In this document: piece after piece, positions 1 to 5,654 of the stretch | Position numbering within the stretch: position 1 is the first letter of the stretch | Layout of the letters: every line of letters starts with the position of its first letter | From: Candidatus Cloacimonadota bacterium | GTDB taxonomy: Bacteria; Cloacimonadota; Cloacimonadia; Cloacimonadales; TCS61 | Direction: 5' to 3' | DNA length: 5,748 bases | Assembly (NCBI GenBank): GCA_030628755.1 | Contig: DAOVQH010000177.1 | Span: forward strand, 1 to 5,748 | Notes under the pieces: generated by a model | The model's database searches: none | Seen by the model: the letters and a program-made list of their open reading frames with translations, nothing else | What the model was told of the DNA's origin: nothing | Made by a program: the position numbers and the translations under genes

Positions 1-1
1 A

Positions 2-307
2 GAGTGTCATGCATTTTTAGCAACTATAAATGACGATGCAGAACTAAGAAAAAAAACAGCTGAAGAATGGTCAAAAATGTACAGTGCCGCTCTAAAGCCT
101 GAAGATATTTTCTGTGATGGATGTTTAACTACAACAGGAAGGGTTTTTCGTCATTGTAAAGTTTGTCCGATAAGAAAATGCTGTAGAGAAAAGAACATTT
201 CAAACTGCGCATATTGCAATGATTATCTCTGCGAAAAGATAACAGAATTTTTTGGTTTCGTTCCTGATGCAAAGAAAGTGCTGGATGAAATAAGACAGAA
301 TAAATAG
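2..307 (+). CDS. DUF3795 family cysteine-rich protein, C-terminal part (5' end outside window)
   Basis: The reading frame is open from base 2 to the TAG at 305-307, giving 101 visible residues; the start lies upstream of the window. An internal ATG at 77 would give 76 residues, but the 25 codons before it (ECHAFLATIND..., then ELRKKTAEEWSK) match what I recall of DUF3795 proteins, so that ATG is not the start. Ten cysteines are visible: C2, C38-x2-C41, C52-x2-C55, C60-C61, C69-x2-C72 and C77 (fragment numbering). The family usually has further cysteines in a CGLxCxxCPAY-type N-terminus, which would lie just off the edge. The spacing suggests metal binding (Zn or Fe-S), but this is inference; the family has no established function that I know of. 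It is a small soluble protein with no membrane segment in the visible part. It is convergent with the minus-strand operon and probably functionally unrelated to it. Family assignment is fairly firm; role unknown. Confidence 0.85.
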   Translation, partial: ECHAFLATINDDAELRKKTAEEWSKMYSAALKPEDIFCDGCLTTTGRVFRHCKVCPIRKCCREKNISNCAYCNDYLCEKITEFFGFVPDAKKVLDEIRQNK

Positions 308-331
308 AAAAAATAACTTCAGTAGTTTTTA
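308..331. terminator. Weak AT-rich hairpin between convergent genes, possible bidirectional terminator
   Basis: The 24 bases between the two convergent stop codons can fold: 311-313 plus 315-318 pair with 324-330 around a 5-base loop (319-323), giving 7 base pairs with T314 bulged. Only one pair is G-C. A-runs and T-runs flank the loop, so either transcript would end in a U-rich arm. Position between convergent genes is right for a shared terminator, but the stem is too weak to be sure; transcription may simply read through or stop outside. Confidence 0.25.
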
Positions 332-1984
332 TTACTCATTCTTTCCTGTGAGTTCTTCTTTTTCTTTTTTCAACTCTTCTGCATAAGCAAACATTTCTTC
401 CAGTGTAGCATAATTTTCAAATATTTCCAGCGTCTTTTGAAGTTGAGTATCTTCCTTAATTGCAATTTTATACAGCTCAACCGCTCCTAATTTTCTACCA
501 ACAATATTGCAGGTTAATTCATTTTGAATCCAATTATATGTACTATCGACTTCAGCCTGTTCAAATTCAATACCTTCTTTTTTTACATAGTCGAGAAAAT
601 CCTGAATGAGTTTATAGGTTGTAATGAAATCTTTCTCTATTTCGCTTTCATGCTTAACCATATAATCCACAGAATAGTTGAAGAAAACATTTTTCCTGCG
701 AAGTTCAACTCCCAATTTTGTAAGCCTGGATTGTTCGATCTCTATATCTGGAGTTATGCCGCCACCACCGTAAACTACTCTTCCTTTTGATGTATAGAAA
801 ATATTTTTTAGATTTTCCTCTTCTGCTTCATCTTCCATTTCTTCTATTTCTTCCCTGGAAATTTCTCCATTCTGAACTCGCTTATCTTTAAGAAGTTTAT
901 CATTGAGTTCCTTATGAATGCATCTTCCTGAATTAATGTAGTATTTTGCAGTGGTCACTTTAATTCCATTCCCATTAGAAAGAGGGAACAATCTTTGAAC
1001 TGATCCTTTTCCAAAAGATGTTTTACCAACCACGAGTCCCCTATCCCAATCCTGCAAAGAACCAGCAAAAATTTCAGCTGCACTGGCAGAACCAGCATTA
1101 ATAAGGGCAACAATAGGGTATCCTGAGCGCATTCTATTATACTTGGTAAAATATTCTAAATTCGTCTGTTTCGTTCTTCCCTTTGTGAAAACCACACGCT
1201 TATTTTTCCCAACAAATTCATTTACAGTATTGATAGCCTCGTTTAAAAGCCCACCTGGATTGAAGCGGAGATCAATAAGAAGTCCACGAATTCCTTCAGC
1301 TTCGAGTTCATCAAGTTTTTCTCTTAATTCCTTGGTTGTATTAGCATTAAATTGGCGAACTCTAATATATCCAATTCCATCCTTCAAGATAAATGCATAA
1401 GGAATGCTTTTGACCTTAATTATATCACGAATTATCTCAAAATTAAGTTCACCTTCAACTCCAGGTCTCAGAATCGTAATAACAACTTTCGTTCCAGGTT
1501 CACCCCGCATAAGTTTTATGGATTTATTAGTTGAAAGACCTACAATGCTTTCACCATCTACTTTAACTATCTTATCACCAGAAAGAATTCCCATTCGGTA
1601 AGCCGGGGTCCCTTCAATGGGTGAAACTACCGTTATATAATCACCCTTTTTATCAATCGAAATACCCAAACCACCGAATTCACCCTTTGTGTCTGTACTG
1701 AATCTTTCGAATTCATCAGGAGTAAAATAGACTGTATGGGGGTCGGTTTCTTTAAGCATTCCATCGATTGCAGATTCTATCAATGTGCCGATGTCTAATT
1801 CATCCACGTAATTTTCACGAACTTTAAAGAGGACTTCATTAAATAATTTGAGTTTTTTATAAACGTTGGTCTGGTTGGAATCTTTTGCATTAATATTTAC
1901 AGAATGAAATAAAAGAATACCTATTATAATCCATCCCAGAACACTTATTGAAATAATTATCTTACTCGTTCTATTTAGTTTCAT
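332..1984 (-). CDS. S41 family C-terminal processing peptidase (Ctp/Prc-like), membrane-anchored or secreted
   Basis: This 550-residue periplasmic serine protease is expected to cut unfolded or tagged envelope proteins using a Ser/Lys dyad. Residues 8-28 form one hydrophobic segment, an anchor or signal peptide; possible cleavage after A33 is unclear. A PDZ domain spans about 102-185 (GGLGISI at 104-110). The S41 core follows: LIDLRFNPGG at 235-244, nucleophile S301 in GSAS, E304, D312, and general base K326 in FGKGSVQ. The 25-residue S-to-K spacing matches E. coli Prc (S430/K455). After SGRCIHK comes a roughly 40-residue charged insertion (acidic run about 379-390) before YTSKGRVVYGGGG and TPDIEI (about 397-416). 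A charged, mainly helical-looking tail runs from about 418 to 550; it matches no domain I recognise. The ATG overlaps the end of tmk by 14 bases and has a strong ribosome binding site. It is the last gene of the operon. Family very sure; substrate unknown. Confidence 0.95.
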   Translation of the reverse strand: MKLNRTSKIIISISVLGWIIIGILLFHSVNINAKDSNQTNVYKKLKLFNEVLFKVRENYVDELDIGTLIESAIDGMLKETDPHTVYFTPDEFERFSTDTKGEFGGLGISIDKKGDYITVVSPIEGTPAYRMGILSGDKIVKVDGESIVGLSTNKSIKLMRGEPGTKVVITILRPGVEGELNFEIIRDIIKVKSIPYAFILKDGIGYIRVRQFNANTTKELREKLDELEAEGIRGLLIDLRFNPGGLLNEAINTVNEFVGKNKRVVFTKGRTKQTNLEYFTKYNRMRSGYPIVALINAGSASAAEIFAGSLQDWDRGLVVGKTSFGKGSVQRLFPLSNGNGIKVTTAKYYINSGRCIHKELNDKLLKDKRVQNGEISREEIEEMEDEAEEENLKNIFYTSKGRVVYGGGGITPDIEIEQSRLTKLGVELRRKNVFFNYSVDYMVKHESEIEKDFITTYKLIQDFLDYVKKEGIEFEQAEVDSTYNWIQNELTCNIVGRKLGAVELYKIAIKEDTQLQKTLEIFENYATLEEMFAYAEELKKEKEELTGKNE

Positions 1985-2609
1985 TTTTTACCTTCCTAAT
2001 TTTTTCCTCAAACTTCTTCACTATTTCTTTATGAATTTTTTCTACACTATCTCTTCCGTCAATAATAATATAACGATTTTTTTCAATCTTAGCAATTTCA
2101 AAGAAACCTTTTCTCACTTTTTTATGAAACTCCAGGGATTCCTTCTCCAGTCTATCTGCATTTTTATAAGAAATCCTTGATAAACCCTCCTCAGCTGGAA
2201 GGTCTACCAGAAAAGTGATATCTGGTTTCAAGCCAAAAGTTGCGAATTTGGTTATGCTGTCAATAAGCTTTCTTTCAATTCTCCTGGCTGCTCCTTGATA
2301 AGCTAATGTAGAGTCATAATATCTATCTGAAATAACTATTTTTCCCTGCTCCAGGGCAGGAATAATCCATTCACCTGTATGTTGACTGCGACTTGCCATA
2401 TAAAGTAAAACTTCGGTTTCCGGTAACATTTCGTTATTCTTTGTACTTAGAAGAATCTCGCGTATCTGCTCAGAGATCTTTGGTCCACCTGGTTCTCTTG
2501 TAAGAAATACAACTTTACCCTGATTCCTCAGATATTCAGCAAGAAGCTTTGCCTGAGTGGATTTGCCACATCCCTCAATTCCTTCAAAAGTAATAAATAA
2601 ACCTTTCAT
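1971..2609 (-). CDS. tmk: Thymidylate kinase (dTMP kinase)
   Basis: Cytosolic enzyme that phosphorylates dTMP to dTDP with ATP, the step before dTTP synthesis for DNA; here dTDP/dTTP also feeds nucleotide-sugar synthesis, the pathway of the rfbB gene in the same operon. At 212 residues it has the normal family length. Visible motifs: P-loop E9-G10-IEGCGKST (to T18), TREPGG at 37-42 with the following KISEQIREILLS, the DRY motif at 95-97 with S100, T101 and Y104-Q105-G106, and a LID with R145, K149 and R153 in the ADRLEKESLEF context. The lack of a basic residue inside the P-loop and the basic LID point to the E. coli-like (type II) form. GAAGGA lies 6 bases before the ATG, supporting this start. 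It follows rimI by about 36 bases and its last 14 bases overlap the S41 peptidase. Nothing key is missing. Identification is firm. Confidence 0.97.
   Translation of the reverse strand: MKGLFITFEGIEGCGKSTQAKLLAEYLRNQGKVVFLTREPGGPKISEQIREILLSTKNNEMLPETEVLLYMASRSQHTGEWIIPALEQGKIVISDRYYDSTLAYQGAARRIERKLIDSITKFATFGLKPDITFLVDLPAEEGLSRISYKNADRLEKESLEFHKKVRKGFFEIAKIEKNRYIIIDGRDSVEKIHKEIVKKFEEKIRKVKNETK
1991..1997 (-). promoter_or_regulatory. Ribosome binding site of the S41 peptidase, inside tmk
   Basis: On the minus strand AGGAAGG lies 6 bases before the ATG at 1984-1982. It sits within the last codons of tmk, so the 14-base gene overlap is a genuine coupled start and not a frameshift. It decides the start of the peptidase. 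Confidence 0.8.
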
Positions 2610-2615
2610 TAAAAT

Positions 2616-2621
2616 TCCTTC
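2616..2621 (-). promoter_or_regulatory. Ribosome binding site of tmk
   Basis: GAAGGA on the minus strand is followed by 6 bases and then the tmk ATG at 2609-2607. An upstream ATG overlapping this site (ending in a stop after four codons) is out of frame and not used. The site lies in the rimI-tmk gap, so tmk can be initiated independently of rimI. Confidence 0.7.
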
Positions 2622-2645
2622 ATTTTTCTGATTAATAAGTCTGAC

Positions 2646-3086
2646 TTACAAATTCAATTTCATCATTACTGCATTCTCTACAGGATTATTATAATAATTT
2701 ACTTGTATTCCAATTTGTTCAAATCCAAATTTTTCATAAAGCTTAATAGCAGGATGATTGGATTCACGGACTTCGAGAAAAAATTTAAAACACTTTTCTT
2801 CTAATAATTTATTGATTATATATTTTATCAATTTCTCACCAAATCCACATCTTTGAAATTCTTTTTTTACAGCAAGGTTAGTAATACTTAATTCACCAAA
2901 TAACTTCAAGCCGCAAACATATCCTATTATTTGCTCATTGTTTTTATTCACAAGAACATAAGCATATTGACTCTTTATTTCTTTGAAAAACATATATTCT
3001 GACCAAGGTGCTGTAAAAAGTTCCTTTTCCATCTTCATAATTTCAGGAAGATCCTCCAGAGTCATTTTTCTAATTTCTGTTCCCAT
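2646..3086 (-). CDS. rimI: RimI-type GNAT N-alpha-acetyltransferase
   Basis: Acetyl-CoA-dependent N-acetyltransferase; in E. coli RimI acetylates the N-terminal alanine of ribosomal protein S18. With the ATG at 3086-3084 it is 146 residues, a typical RimI length. GNAT motif A is ELSITNLAVKKEFQ then R79-C-G81-F-G83 (Q/RxxGxG, acetyl-CoA pyrophosphate binding). The RimI hallmark EVRESNHPAIKLYEKFGF spans 105-122; E105 and Y117 match the catalytic E103/Y115 of E. coli RimI with identical spacing. A TTG at 3089-3087 would add one residue, but the ATG forms a TGATG stop-start with the upstream transglycosylase gene and is preferred. No purine-rich ribosome binding site is visible close upstream, so translation is probably coupled to termination of that gene. 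The usual genomic partners tsaB/tsaD are not in the window. RimI-like enzymes can have broader targets, so the family is firmer than the S18 substrate. Confidence 0.9.
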   Translation of the reverse strand: MGTEIRKMTLEDLPEIMKMEKELFTAPWSEYMFFKEIKSQYAYVLVNKNNEQIIGYVCGLKLFGELSITNLAVKKEFQRCGFGEKLIKYIINKLLEEKCFKFFLEVRESNHPAIKLYEKFGFEQIGIQVNYYNNPVENAVMMKLNL

Positions 3087-4549
3087 CAATAATAAAGTTT
3101 TTGTCCCGGTATTATTATAACAATCCCATTTCTATTTTTCAAGTTATTCAGAGAAATTATCCTGTTTTGAGAAACCCCAAGTCTCCGAGCTATTGTTCCT
3201 ACTGTGTCACCTTTTTTCACGACGTAATATTTCCCTGTACTTGAACCTGATGAAGAGCCATACAGCCTTAACTTCTGACCCGGATAAATAATATTCGATC
3301 TCAGGTTATTAAGGCTTTTAATCCGGGCAACAGTTGTTTTGTACTTTCTGGCAATATCATAAAGTGTATCACCTTTTTTAACAATATGATGAGTGAAAAA
3401 GCCAGCGTTCTTCTTGAGGAATTGTTTTTCAATTCTAGCTAAATTTTCATAGTTGATATTATTTCCCTTTGGAATCAGGATAAAATATTCTCCGGGTGGA
3501 ACTACTACATTATTTATTGCAGAGTATTTTTTCCGATTACGTTTGTAGATCTTGATCCAGGGATTTAATTCCAGGACCTTTCCAATAGAAGTACCCTGAG
3601 CTTTTGTCCAGTTATCTATCTTATAATGACCCTTTAATTTTATTTTAACTTGGTGTGCATCAGTCAGTATAGATTCAAACCTTTCAAATTTCTTTCCGAA
3701 AATAGCTTCTTCATTTTCAAATATCATCTTGATCGCTGCAGCTCGCCATACATACTGATGAGTTTCGTCCACTCTCATCAAAATGTCAAAAAAATCATAG
3801 GTTTCCTGCTGACGAATAACCCTGGCAATACTACCAGCCCCAGCATTGAAAGCACTCATAGCCAGAAGCCAGTCTTCTGCTCCCCTATCTGCAAGATAAT
3901 TGTAACTGTTCAGTAAATATTTTGCTGCTGCTTCTGTGGAAAGAAAAACATTTCTGCGCTCATCTATGAATGAGTTCATTCTCATTCCGAAACCTTTTGC
4001 TGTTTTTGGCATAAATTGCCAGATTCCCACAGCTCCAACACGTGAGCCAGCCATCGGGCTAAGACGACTCTCCGCTATAGCTAAATATTTTGTATCTGAG
4101 GGAATATCATACTTTACAAAAATTGAATCAAACAAAGTAAAGTATTTCCCACTTCGTGGAATAAATTTATGGACAACTCGCAATTCCTGTTTATATATTT
4201 TTTCAAAATTACTGTAAATCCTCTCATTTTTTAGATTGAATGTTCTCCCAGCAAAAATAATGGAATCGGGAATTTGAAAATCCGGGTTAACAGCAACTCT
4301 GCTATTCGCTATCTCAAGTGATTGAGTCAAAGAATCAACCGTAAAATTCAACTCCTCAATAATAGAATATAAAGAATCAATTTCAACATTTCTGTAGATT
4401 ATAACTTGACTTAAAGAATCTTCGTTTGTAATTATATTTGAATCTTTTTTAACTTCTTCGATATTTGTTCTTTTACTCAATTCTTTATTAAAAGAACATC
4501 CAACAAAGATAAAAAAAATTGAAATCAAAAGTGTCAGGAAAATTCTCAT
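3086..4549 (-). CDS. MltD-like membrane-bound lytic murein transglycosylase lipoprotein with SLT and LysM domains
   Basis: It should cleave peptidoglycan glycan strands between MurNAc and GlcNAc, leaving 1,6-anhydroMurNAc, in the periplasm. The 487 residues start with a lipoprotein signal peptide (hydrophobic 3-17, C18 in FVGCS; F at -3 is not the best lipobox). S19 after the cysteine would favour outer-membrane sorting by the E. coli rule. Residues about 46-78 show a coiled-coil heptad pattern. The SLT domain spans about 132-265, with catalytic E160 in AIAESRLSP, GAVGIWQFMPKTA at 172-184 and AFNAGAGSI at 233-241. A segment at about 297-360 (WTKAQGTSIGKVLELNPWI, then VVPPGEYFILIP) looks like the degenerate LysM-like linker seen in some MltD proteins. 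Two clear LysM domains follow at about 387-430 and 441-486, separated by a Gly/Ser linker at 431-439. The ATG directly abuts the rfbB stop and has a TGGAG site 9 bases upstream. Its stop overlaps the rimI start. Family assignment is firm; mltD orthology is not claimed. Confidence 0.93.
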   Translation of the reverse strand: MRIFLTLLISIFFIFVGCSFNKELSKRTNIEEVKKDSNIITNEDSLSQVIIYRNVEIDSLYSIIEELNFTVDSLTQSLEIANSRVAVNPDFQIPDSIIFAGRTFNLKNERIYSNFEKIYKQELRVVHKFIPRSGKYFTLFDSIFVKYDIPSDTKYLAIAESRLSPMAGSRVGAVGIWQFMPKTAKGFGMRMNSFIDERRNVFLSTEAAAKYLLNSYNYLADRGAEDWLLAMSAFNAGAGSIARVIRQQETYDFFDILMRVDETHQYVWRAAAIKMIFENEEAIFGKKFERFESILTDAHQVKIKLKGHYKIDNWTKAQGTSIGKVLELNPWIKIYKRNRKKYSAINNVVVPPGEYFILIPKGNNINYENLARIEKQFLKKNAGFFTHHIVKKGDTLYDIARKYKTTVARIKSLNNLRSNIIYPGQKLRLYGSSSGSSTGKYYVVKKGDTVGTIARRLGVSQNRIISLNNLKNRNGIVIIIPGQKLYY

Positions 4550-5641
4550 TTATTGTGTCTCCAAATTTCTATCTTTATAAACTTCATCATAGTAATTCAT
4601 ATATTCACCCGAATGAATATTCTCCACCCAGTCAGTATGAGATTTATACCACATAATAGTCTGTGCGAGCCCGTCTTCAAACTCGATTGCAGGTTTCCAG
4701 CCAAATTCATTCTTTATTTTTGATGAATCCATCGAGTAGCGGAAATCATGACCTTTACGGTCCAATACGAAACTAATTAAGCTCCTGGAACAATTCATTT
4801 TATCGAGAATGTATTCAACCAGGCTCAGATTTTCCCACTCGTTATTTGCTCCGACATTGTATATTTCCCCTGATTTGCCTTTATGCAACACAAGATCGAT
4901 TGCTCTACAATGATCCTCTACATGTATCCAGTCACGGATATTCTTTCCATCACCATATACAGGAAGTTCTTTGTTGTTCAAAGCATTATAAATCATAACA
5001 GGAATGAATTTTTCCGGGAATTGATAGGGACCGAAATTATTGCAGCTTCTTATGATATTAACTCTTTGTCCATAGGTCTGATGGGCAACTCTGATCAATA
5101 GATCTGCTGCAGCTTTACTCGCTGCATAAGGATTATTCGGAGCTAAATGGGCTTCCTCAGTTACTGATTTATTTTTTTCAATCGAACCGTAAACTTCATC
5201 AGTAGAGATAAGAATGAATTTTTTAACCTTATGTTCCCTGGAATAATTCAAAAGAATCTGTGTTCCAAGAATATTGGTTTGAAGAAATATATCAGGATTA
5301 ATAATACTTCTATCAACATGTGACTCTGCTGCAAAATGCACAACAAAATCCGGATTGAATTGTTCAAATACATTCTTAACATCTTTTTTATCAGCAACAT
5401 TACCTTTCACAAATACATAGTTGGGGTTTTCCTCAATAAAAATTAAATTATTCAAATTACCTGCATATGTTAGTTTATCGAAGTTGATAATTTTGTAATC
5501 TGGATATTTGTTTATTAAGTAAGTGATAAAATTTGAACCAATGAAACCTGCTCCACCAGTTACCAGCACAATCTTTGCACTATCATTTGAATTATCGGGA
5601 TCAAAAAATTTAAATGTATCTTTTTTTTCGTTCTTTTTCAT
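4550..5641 (-). CDS. rfbB: dTDP-glucose 4,6-dehydratase
   Basis: Cytosolic NAD+-dependent enzyme (RmlB/RfbB) converting dTDP-glucose to dTDP-4-keto-6-deoxyglucose, the branch point to dTDP-rhamnose and other deoxysugars of surface glycans. It is an extended short-chain dehydrogenase. Visible: the NAD-binding TGGAGFIGS at 28-36, D55 and LTYAGN at 57-62, AAESHVDRS at 104-112, the active-site STDEVYG at 146-152 (T147, D148, E149), the YAASK catalytic pair Y172 and K176, NNFGPYQFPEKFIP at 201-214, RDWIHVEDH at 236-244 and the RKGHDFRY nucleotide-sugar-side motif at 295-302. At 363 residues it is slightly long because about 23 mostly polar residues precede the Rossmann strand. No alternative ATG lies between M1 and the glycine motif, and GAGG sits 9 bases before M1, so this start holds. 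No rmlA, rmlC or rmlD is adjacent. It follows cdsA by 12 bases and abuts the transglycosylase gene. The epimerase/dehydratase family contains close relatives, but the motif set fits RfbB best. Confidence 0.95.
   Translation of the reverse strand: MKKNEKKDTFKFFDPDNSNDSAKIVLVTGGAGFIGSNFITYLINKYPDYKIINFDKLTYAGNLNNLIFIEENPNYVFVKGNVADKKDVKNVFEQFNPDFVVHFAAESHVDRSIINPDIFLQTNILGTQILLNYSREHKVKKFILISTDEVYGSIEKNKSVTEEAHLAPNNPYAASKAAADLLIRVAHQTYGQRVNIIRSCNNFGPYQFPEKFIPVMIYNALNNKELPVYGDGKNIRDWIHVEDHCRAIDLVLHKGKSGEIYNVGANNEWENLSLVEYILDKMNCSRSLISFVLDRKGHDFRYSMDSSKIKNEFGWKPAIEFEDGLAQTIMWYKSHTDWVENIHSGEYMNYYDEVYKDRNLETQ
4559..4563 (-). promoter_or_regulatory. Ribosome binding site of the lytic transglycosylase, inside rfbB
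   Basis: TGGAG on the minus strand lies 9 bases before the ATG at 4549-4547, within the last codons of rfbB. The rfbB TAA is immediately followed by this ATG (TAAATG), so terminating ribosomes can also restart here. Confidence 0.65.
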
Positions 5642-5650
5642 AGGAATTTT

Positions 5651-5654
5651 CCTC
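5651..5654 (-). promoter_or_regulatory. Ribosome binding site of rfbB, overlapping the cdsA stop
   Basis: GAGG (followed by AAAA) on the minus strand starts with the last base of the cdsA TAG and lies 9 bases before the rfbB ATG at 5641-5639. It supports the long N-terminus of RfbB and a cotranscribed cdsA-rfbB pair. Confidence 0.65.

Noticed and set aside
77..307. A complete 76-residue gene starting at the ATG at 77
   Set aside because: The frame is open to the left edge and the upstream codons belong to the same DUF3795 family sequence, so this is the tail of a longer gene.
524..790. Plus-strand open frames inside the S41 gene (also 1143-1400, 1352-1534, 1404-1601)
   Set aside because: They are antisense to a gene with strong family motifs, have no recognisable domains or good ribosome binding sites, and have compositions expected of shadows.
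1971..1984. Overlap of tmk and S41 as a sign of frameshift or fusion
   Set aside because: Both proteins have normal ends, and a strong ribosome binding site precedes the S41 ATG; it is a coupled operon junction.
3105..3390. Repeated coding sequence near the transglycosylase 3' end as a DNA repeat
   Set aside because: The similarity comes from two LysM domains (KKGDT…, PGQKL) and is protein-level domain duplication, not a mobile or tandem DNA repeat.
3650..4217. Plus-strand open frames antisense to the transglycosylase (3650-3916, 3936-4217)
   Set aside because: They mirror the conserved SLT coding region and show no protein features of their own.
4883..5101. Plus-strand open frame antisense to rfbB
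   Set aside because: Short, no motif, and fully covered by well-supported RfbB active-site coding sequence.
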